From: Macrothele yani
Taxonomy: Eukaryota > Arthropoda > Arachnida > Araneae > Macrothelidae
Direction of reading: 5' to 3'
Length of the DNA: 64,000 nucleotides
Assembly (NCBI GenBank): GCA_039090855.1
Contig: CM076990.1
Coordinates: 200,017,232-200,081,231, forward strand
The notes beneath the pieces were generated by a model that was not told the origin of the DNA, made no database searches, and saw only the letters and a program-made list of their open reading frames with translations. Position numbers and translations under genes: made by a program. Shown piece after piece: positions 57,610 through 64,000 of the stretch (positions are counted from its first letter, which is position 1; each line of letters starts with the position of its first letter).

Positions 57610-57859
57610 AAAATGTGCGGTGATCAACAGGGTTATCAATCCCACTAATTATAATTAGTTGAATTCTTTCAATTACATTTTTTGTGATCTTCAATACGTG
57701 TTTTACTTATTTTTACCTAAGTGTACTTGTCAGAATTGTGTACTTATTAGAATTTGACATAGGCAGAGTACTTGTTAGAATTTGACATAGAATTTGGGAA
57801 AACCTGGATTCAGCAAGGGTACCGAGAATTGAAAAAGTTTGGGAACCACTGTGCTAAAC

Positions 57860-58080
57860 CATTTTTTTTTTCTTTTCTTTTTGACTCAGTGACCACTGTG
57901 AGCAACTGAATGGGCTATAAACTGTGACTCATCCCTAATTTAGGACCATTGGTTCCAGGGAAGGGAGACAGTCAATACCATAAGACAAACAACACCCATG
58001 CTTCCCATATTTAAATGCAGACCCATCTCGGACGAACGATCAGAAGCCAGCACTAGACCATTGCATCACAGGGGCAGCTG
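57860..58080 (-). mobile_element. tRNA-derived SINE, diverged copy
   Basis: Minus-strand SINE with all landmarks (gtgagcaactgaatgggcta, ttggttccagggaaggga, taagacaaacaacaccca) but a ruined B box (tatttaaatgcagacc). It lies within a few bases of the hAT-A right end. Confidence 0.82.
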
Positions 58081-59025
58081 AACCTCTTTGGACCAACACC
58101 AAACAGCCCTGTTAATTGTTTCATTACATTATAGGGAAAGCTTGAAAATTTTTCTTAGTCCCCAAAATTGTAATTCTGATTCACCTTTTGTTATTCCCTT
58201 AATATGGAAATCAATTTTAAAAGAGAAATAATGAGTACAACTTTACAAATCTTACAACCGCATACCATCATTCATCTATTCCCAGGTTGAAAAGGACTGA
58301 AGTTACGAGTTGAAAGCTTCCTTATTTTGTTTTGCATAACAAGCACACTTTTAAAGTTTTGTTATCAATATTTATGTGCTTATGTCCAAATTTATCACTA
58401 TTGACACATGTACGATGAATTTACGAATTAAAAATATGAAATATTTCTGCCATCTGAAATGGAAGGAAAGCAACTATCATAAAGCTTTCTCGTGAAACAA
58501 AAATTGCATGAAAAACTGTGCGTCCAACTGGTCAACATTTGCTTTAATTTCTTCAGAGTACAGATTTTTCCTTTCTTCATTTTTTAAATTTTAGAATGTA
58601 AAAATTACTGTTCAACTACCCTTTCATAATGTATTAACTTTATACAGACAATAACTTTGCTGTCCTTTTCCCATTTTAAGCCAACTTAGACAAATAATCC
58701 ATATTGGGGTGTGGAGAGTATTAGTATATTCATATTCCCATGTTCCTGAAACAAGATTTTAAAATATAAACATCAGGACTTTGCATGGTTCATTCTTCCT
58801 GCAGCACAGTTCTTACCTGGTGTGAGGGGGAAATGCCCATGTGAACAGTTTCTTACGTGTCTGGTTCAAACAGACAAACTGTTTTTTTCTAATGTCTGTT
58901 TGAACCATGAGGATTTCTGTCAAAGTAAAATCCTGATTTCAGCTATGTAAATCGACAAAACTAGTCAGAACATTCCCCTGATCAAAAACATAACATTACC
59001 TAGAATTACAAGGGCATCATAAAGT
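58081..59025. other. No gene; one short hairpin
   Basis: AT-rich. GGTTCAAACAGAC (about 58863) and GTCTGTTTGAACC (about 58895) form a 13-bp hairpin. Confidence 0.45.
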
Positions 59026-59245
59026 GTGTTAATAAACACATACATCGCTCTTTCCACGTTTTAGCAACACACAGCAACCGAAAAATTGTTATTCGGTCAC
59101 CACCGGAGAACGAAAAATTAATTGGTTTCCCAGTGGTAACTGAAAAACAATTTTTCGGTTGCTGTGTTTTGCTAAAACATGGAAAGAGATGCATTTTTTT
59201 TTTTTTAATTCACTGACAACATATTTGGAGGATTTTCACAATAAA
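59026..59245. repeat. Palindromic dispersed repeat, second copy
   Basis: CATCGCTCTTTCCACGTTTT (59043) and its inverse AAAACATGGAAAGAGATGCA (59175) enclose CAGCAACCGAAAAATTGTT and its inverse. It ends with TTCACTGACAAC...GGATTTTCAC as at 33620-33655. Same family as 33404-33660 without the tandem expansion. Confidence 0.75.
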
Positions 59246-59375
59246 GTGTGTTTCCAAAATGGCAGAAGCATTTCAATGTTCGAAGAAACAACAACCTTAA
59301 TTCTTTATCTCAACGACTACAGTCTTGTGACGATTATATATAGATTAAGATAATACAACGTAGTTGTCACAAATG

Positions 59376-59660
59376 TTTATTTTTTTATTTCTCCAGCTGA
59401 CCATGGTTTCGCTGGGTATTGGCCTAGCTTCATCAGGACGAATAGCATGTAAATATTCAAATTGTATATGACATCAAAATGGTGTTTACAGTCACATGTT
59501 TTGGTTAGATGCTTCCACGCATTTGATAGAAATGGCGTGGATGCCATGTCATTAACAAGTTGCGAAGACTTCTGATATATATGGAAAGCTTCCAAACTAT
59601 CAAGTTTGGAGGTTGAATCTGGCTTTTCAATAAAATTTGTCTTTTTTAAGGCTTGCAAGC
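59376..59660 (-). mobile_element. PLE-8: 3' end fragment of a Penelope-like element
   Basis: Minus-strand frame 59658-59377 reads KPDSTSKLDSLEAFHIYQKS, SQLVNDMASTPFLSNAWKHL: the final part of a PLE protein after its GIY-YIG domain (E-x-I-x-I type helix, then LvND...S..W). After it come the terminal repeat with a hammerhead-like core and GCTGG...AATAAAAAAATAAA at 59376-59400. Family membership is by similarity of layout. Confidence 0.6.
59393..59447 (-). ncRNA. Hammerhead-ribozyme-like motif, PLE-8
   Basis: Minus strand: CTGATGA (59430-59436), extra A, stem GCTAGG/CCCAGC (one mismatch) with loop CCAATA, GAAA (59407-59410), CCATGGTC giving helix III A-C/G-T and a GTC triplet. Stem I pairing is poor (AGC after the site against GTC before the core). 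Confidence 0.6.
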
Positions 59661-59681
59661 CAAGGCCTGTCTTATTTATTG

Positions 59682-59910
59682 ATTTTTTTTTTTTATATTT
59701 TGATTGGAGGTTTAACGATCACCGTGAGCAACTCAATGGGCTATAAGCAGTCGCCCGTCCCTAATTTATGGTCACTGGTTTCAGGGAAGGGAGCCACTGC
59801 CATAAGACAAGCACAACATCCATGCCTCACCGGGATTCGAACCCGGACCCCGTTCGAACGAATGATCAGAGGCCATCGCTTAGACCACTGCGCCACCCCG
59901 GGGCAGCTCA
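59682..59910 (-). mobile_element. tRNA-derived SINE
   Basis: Minus strand; A box CGCAGTGGTCTAAGC, B box GGGTTCGAATCCCGG, T tract at 59682-59694 (poly-A). The duplication TATTTATTG at 59673-59681 and 59911-59919 flanks it. Close to the copy at 62036. Confidence 0.93.
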
Positions 59911-59919
59911 TATTTATTG

Positions 59920-59964
59920 GATCAGCTTCATTTTCCTTCCATTACAGTGCTTATTTGGCACCAC

Positions 59965-59996
<32 letters not shown>

Positions 59997-61065
59997 TTTT
60001 TTGTTACAATGAGACCTACATTAGGAAAATGCATGCTTTAGTTTAATGAAACTTCAACTTACACTAGATAATAATGATTTGATTGATTGATTTATTTTCT
60101 ATTTTACATTGTCCTGGTGGATTTCAAAAACTTCCATTTTCAGTACTTCTTCCCCGAACGAAATTCTATATGTCCCTGCCTCCTTTTGACTGTTTGGAGC
60201 TTCAGGAGTAATTCAGCCTTCATCACTCCTTGTCCAACTACAGACAGGTACATCGAGATTTAACAACAATGAGTAAACCCAAAGGCATCCATCCCTAATT
60301 AGTATTCACTGATAGCTGAGGAGTGTGAGCCTCGTAGTCTGGGAGTCGCAAAACAGATGCCCCGTCGGTATTTGGGACAGGTCTCAGCTCGGACGACTGG
60401 ACAGAAATTTACGCTTATGACTACCTATCACCGGGTAGACCAAGACTCTCAACGGAAAATAAGGAGTGGAATTCTTGGCACTTCGGCCATTGAAAACTTA
60501 ACACAGCATTTAAAATACCACAATTCTCAAAAACACATTTACATCTATAGCCCATGCTACATTTAGTAAAAACAAAAAGACGCTCAGTTCACACAATTAT
60601 GTTTTGCAACTGCTTGCCATCACGTGTTAAAAACTTTTCACTCACAAGCATTTATTTTCTTCCAAACGAAAATACAAAAGCATTCAATATAGTTGAAGTA
60701 AATAATCGCAACATCCATTCCAAATAAAACTGAAAACTTTTTTTTAGAAGAAAGTAAGTACGTACGCTACCGAACTCAGACATGAAATGTAAACACAAAC
60801 GTCCAGCATCACAGCGTCGAGCGAGTGTTAACATTCAGATCAGAGTCATGAATGAGTATGATTTATGAGCGTGCCGCCGTCCCCCCTTACTTTATGGTAT
60901 CGCAGCTGCGGGTACATCTGAATAACAGAACCATAACCATAAACTGTATGCCTCTCTTGAGTGACACCGTATAGAGGGTATAAAAACTAAAGCATACTAC
61001 TGAATTAACAACTAAAATTTGATCAACTTTTCTTGGTACAGAATTTCACACTTTTTGCTTATAAT
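59920..61065. other. Repeat debris, no gene recognised
   Basis: A C tract with a following CA run (59965-59995), a GATT run at 60070-60085, and CTGGTGGATTTCAAAAACTTCCATTTT at 60112-60140 that also occurs at 38282-38309, so a dispersed repeat of unknown type. Confidence 0.5.
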
Positions 61066-61457
61066 AGCCACCCCAGTTGTCTAAGCGCTGACTTATGACT
61101 GTTCGTCCAAGTAAGTCCAGGTTCGAATCCCGATGAGGCATGAATATTGTATTTGTCTTACGGTACTGGCTCTATCCCTTCTTTGGAACCAGTGGCCCTA
61201 AATTAGGGACAGGCGACTCAGGCCCGTAGCCAGACAAACAAGTTGGAAGGGGCGGCTGATGATTGAGATCGGGCGAAGGATTTAAAGTGGTGGGGCTCTA
61301 TACTGTTGTGTGAGTCGCTAGTACGGGCAAAAGGAAACACAGGTCGGGCGCAGCCCGGCCTGTCCGTCCCCTGGCTACGGTCCTAGGGCAACTGCCTGTA
61401 GCCCATCAAGTTGTCCACGGTGGTTGTTACACGTCCAACTAAAAAAAAAAAAAAAAA
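61066..61457 (+). mobile_element. tRNA-derived SINE, plus strand, split by a MITE
   Basis: Plus-strand copy: tRNA head (AGCCACCCCAGTTGTCTAAG), B box AGGTTCGAATCCCGATGAGGC, body ACGGTACTGGCTCTATCCCT, then a MITE at 61219-61385, then CAACTGCCTGTAGCCCATCA, TCCACGGTGGTTGTTA and poly-A (61440-61457). Confidence 0.9.
61219..61385. mobile_element. hAT-type MITE inside a SINE
   Basis: Ends CAGGCCCGTAGCCAG and CTGGCTACGGTCCTA. The flanks AGGCGACT (61211-61218) and GGGCAACT (61386-61393) match at 6 of 8 positions, and other SINE copies show the uninterrupted site. 167 bp, no ORF. Confidence 0.82.
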
Positions 61458-62026
61458 GCTCACACATAATATCATGCATTACTGGAACGGAAACAGGCAC
61501 TGAAAAGATTGCCTTCTGTTGAAAAGGCCCATTTAAAAGATCCCGCATGAAAGTTTTTAATCCAGTACGAGTGATTAATAACTACAAAGAAATTTCTTTT
61601 CGAGGTGCGTCAGTAAGAATTGCTGCGCCAGTGATTCTCTGCCAATGGCGACAGGGCTTGCTGTTATGGGCCAGGAAAGGGATAATTGCAGGGTTTTCTT
61701 GTTGTTGTTTTAATTGTTGATTTGTTCTATTTTTTTTTTTTCAGAGAAATGTAAAACTTAATAGAATATCACAAAAAAAAAAAAAATAAAAAAGGACAGA
61801 AATAAAGTGGTGGAGATGGAGGTCTTGGGTGTTCCGAACTCTCATAAAAATCCCTGTTCGTCATTTGGCAAATGACGCTAAGCTGCTGTTTAAAAACTTC
61901 CACTTAGTACGTTGCCTACAAAAAAGTGCCGTGGTGGGGACTAGAGATGAGGATATTTTAGCTAAATGTATCCTTTTAGGCGTTGGAAAATAGCGCTGAA
62001 GATAAATCCTTATGTGTACGCCAGCG
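61458..62026. other. No recognisable feature
   Basis: Mixed composition with T and A tracts near 61731-61741 and 61771-61786. No protein motif. Confidence 0.4.
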
Positions 62027-62035
62027 AATACAGCT

Positions 62036-62258
62036 TTTTTTTTTTTTTTTGATTGGAGGTTTAACGACCACCGTGAGCAACTCAATGGGCTATAAGCAGT
62101 CGCCCGTCCCTAATTTAGGGTCACTGGATCCAGGGAAGGGAGAGAGCCAGTGCCGTAAGACAAACAAAACATCCATGCCTCACCGGGATTCGAACCCGGA
62201 CCCCTTTCGGACGAATGATCAGAGACCATCGCTTAGACCACTGCGCCACCAGGGCGGT
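62036..62258 (-). mobile_element. tRNA-derived SINE, best-preserved copy
   Basis: Minus-strand head GCCCTGGTGGCGCAGTGGTC (A box) and GGGTTCGAATCCCGG (B box) 45-50 nt apart; body with GTCTTACGGCACTGGCTCTC and CTGGATCCAGTGACCCTAAA; tail ATTGAGTTGCTCACGGTGGT then CGTTAAACCTCCAATC and poly-A. AATACAGCT / AATAGAGCT flank it (62027-62035, 62259-62267). About 220 bp, typical for RNA polymerase III-transcribed SINEs mobilised by a LINE. Confidence 0.95.
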
Positions 62259-62311
62259 AATAGAGCTTTCAACATCTTCCCGTTTAATCTTTTTTCTCCA
62301 GTACAAATGGT

Positions 62312-62537
62312 TTTACGATGGTTATTTTGGGAGAAAGAAACTGTGAGCAATTCGATGGGCTAGGCTATAAGCAGTCGCCCGTTCCATATTTAGAGCCACT
62401 GATTTTAGGGAAGGGAGAGAGCCAATGCCGTAAGACAAACACAACATTCATTCCTCATCGGATTTCAACCCTGACCCATCTCGGACAAATGGTCAGAAGC
62501 CAGTGATTAGACCACTGCGTTACCAGGAGAGGCGGCA
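62312..62537 (-). mobile_element. tRNA-derived SINE, diverged copy
   Basis: Minus-strand SINE: actgtgagcaattcgatggg, gcagtcgcccgttcc, gggaagggagagagccaatg, decayed B box (ggatttcaaccctg), tgattagaccactgcg (A box). The tail is replaced by non-T sequence. Confidence 0.85.
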
Positions 62538-63870
62538 CACCGATGATAGGTGAGGTCCCGTCATATGACCAAAAATTTTTAGTATGATTATGAAAACATA
62601 CAGGCAGCTAATCTACTATCCTGTAAGTACCAAGTACCAAATTTGTAAATTTGGAATCGAAAGTGAACACCAATACAATCTCTTAAGCGGGTCCTGTTTG
62701 AATACTTTCTTTTACTTACTATTAGCTAAATTAAGGGAAACCAACGTGCTTGTAACAATTTTATGTCGAGGGTAAGATGACTTCATAGTTGCAGTTCCTA
62801 ACGAAACAACGTTTTGAAACGTTCACTTTGATTGCTCCCTTGTCGGTGATTGTGGTTTCTGTTTTGTGCGTTATATTTAATTGTTATATATTAGTATTAT
62901 AAGAATGGCCTACTGGTTTCATCGGAATCCTCTTAAAGCCACAGCTGTTGTTAATTTTGATGTTAAGTTGCTCGTGAATGATTCAGTCGCTCTTCAGATA
63001 TGCAGGTTGATTTTCCCATGTTATATGCTGTGATGTATACATTTCGATAGCACTTTTTTGCCTGCCTGGTCTCATTTATTTGTAATGTTTATGTTTTTCA
63101 GATAGCTAGCTATAAGAATAATTATTTATTGTTTTCGGTACCCATTACTACACCAATTATTGTCACTGTACACATTGTTGCTTTTAATGAAATGAAAAAG
63201 GTTTGTAAGTTTTGTGCAAAAATACTCACTTTGGTTTTGTGTATACTTCTGGTAGAACAGCAAGTTTATGAAAGGTTGAAAAGGGGTAATATTCAATTTG
63301 CGAGAAAGATGTTTTCTTGTATTTATCAGTTTATTCACCTATATGCAAGTTTAAAAAAAACAATACAAAAAAAAAAAAAAAAAAAACGTTATCTCTCCCA
63401 GTCACAAACTTTTATTTTCTTCAGTATTTAGAAATTATGTATTTTAGAGGTGAAAGTGTCACCTGCTGAAACACAAGGTTACATGTAAACACATAACAAC
63501 AGGTTGATAAAACTTAAGAATCAAAAAGTTGTAATAATCTAAGGAATGAAATTTTAAGTTTCTGGAATGATGATTGCTTTCAGTTATTCAGAGTTCTGGT
63601 TTAAGCTAAGCAATTGAGGTTGCTGTGCTGCACTTCATTAATTTTTACTTCAAAGCCATCTTTGAGTTAATGATTTATCTTTGTTATATAGTTGAATGAA
63701 GATGATAATTGTAAATTATGGTTGTATGAATCCGTAAAATTGAGCATTAATTAAGTTAGAAAATCTTAGATTTTTCACTGCAATATTTTTATGATGGGTA
63801 GGTGTCAGACCTCAGAATACAGGAACTTAGTAAGGACGTAAAACCAAAGCATTTGGTTATGCTCTGTGTT
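62538..63870. other. No recognisable gene
   Basis: AT-rich; short ORFs at 62584-62775 and 63129-63431 carry no motif. A tract at 63369-63386. Confidence 0.4.
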
Positions 63871-64000
63871 GCTGTCCCGGTGGTGCAGTGGCTTAAATGC
63901 TGGCTTACTGTCATTTATCTAAGTAGGCCTGGGCTCGAGTCCAGGATGAGTCATAGGTGATGAGTTTGTCTAATGGCACTGGCTCTCTCCCTTCCCTGGA
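63871..64000 (+). mobile_element. tRNA-derived SINE, cut by the window end
   Basis: Plus strand: GCTGTCCCGGTGGTGCAGTG (A box region), GGGCTCGAGTCCAGGATGAG (decayed B box), GTTTGTCTAATGGCACTGGC, CTCCCTTCCCTGGA at the window edge. The tail lies outside. Confidence 0.9.

Larger units (their letters stand above)
55001..57851 (+). mobile_element. hAT-A element with perfect 8-bp TSD
   Basis: CAGTGGTTCCCAAAG at 55001 and TTTGGGAACCACTG ending at 57851 are the terminal repeats; TGCTAAAC is duplicated at 54993-55000 and 57852-57859. It contains a broken transposase gene and a SINE at 56930-57167. Subterminal GC-rich block 55020-55070. Confidence 0.95.

Overview
This is a eukaryotic, AT-rich, intergenic-type window built almost entirely of transposable elements and their debris. 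I found no convincing host exon, rRNA or functional tRNA gene. The repertoire (RTE-type LINEs, Penelope-like elements or PLEs with GIY-YIG endonuclease, Helitrons, Tc1/mariner/pogo, several hAT elements, a tRNA-derived SINE) is typical of an invertebrate animal genome. The phylum cannot be fixed from the sequence; an arthropod, perhaps a chelicerate, is only a guess.

Left third (1-10 kb): a nested composite. A tandem repeat array with CTCF-like motifs (1-417, resuming at 9366) is split by PLE-1 (about 410-9360). PLE-1 is split by two head-to-tail Helitrons (1280-4933 and 4934-5953), and the first Helitron is split by inverted-repeat element PLE-2 (2226-4417). A Tc1-like element with DD36E spacing (6671-7896), another PLE fragment (7899-8950) and an AT-rich hairpin also lie inside PLE-1.

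10-35 kb: a decayed LINE with a YVDD reverse transcriptase (10.9-13.1 kb); an RTE LINE with an uninterrupted 638-codon ORF (14013-15929, minus); PLE-3 with inverted terminal repeats and a 13-bp target-site duplication (20931-24638) carrying an RTE insertion; a second CTCF-like array (24.8-27.2 kb) split by a fold-back element; and RTE copies in opposite orientations (29-33.3 kb), one holding the palindromic PLE-4.

35-50 kb: a mariner relic (35648 to about 44002) apparently split by an unidentified 6.5-kb element, itself containing a hAT element with a perfect 8-bp duplication (38698-41840). A pogo/Tigger-like element (44302-46495), a Tc1 relic and a second LINE copy (48.4-50.1 kb, minus) follow.

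50-64 kb: featureless AT-rich sequence, a fold-back repeat, a second hAT element with a perfect 8-bp duplication (55001-57851) and a cluster of tRNA-derived SINEs (56.9-64 kb).

The most interesting signal is recurrent. Seven different inverted-repeat elements, several clearly Penelope-like, contain a hammerhead-ribozyme-like core (CTGANGA, one extra nucleotide, a stem-loop, then GAAA), some as two opposed copies. Several are bounded by 12-15 bp target-site duplications. The second signal is the trimeric array with a close match to the CTCF core in each unit.
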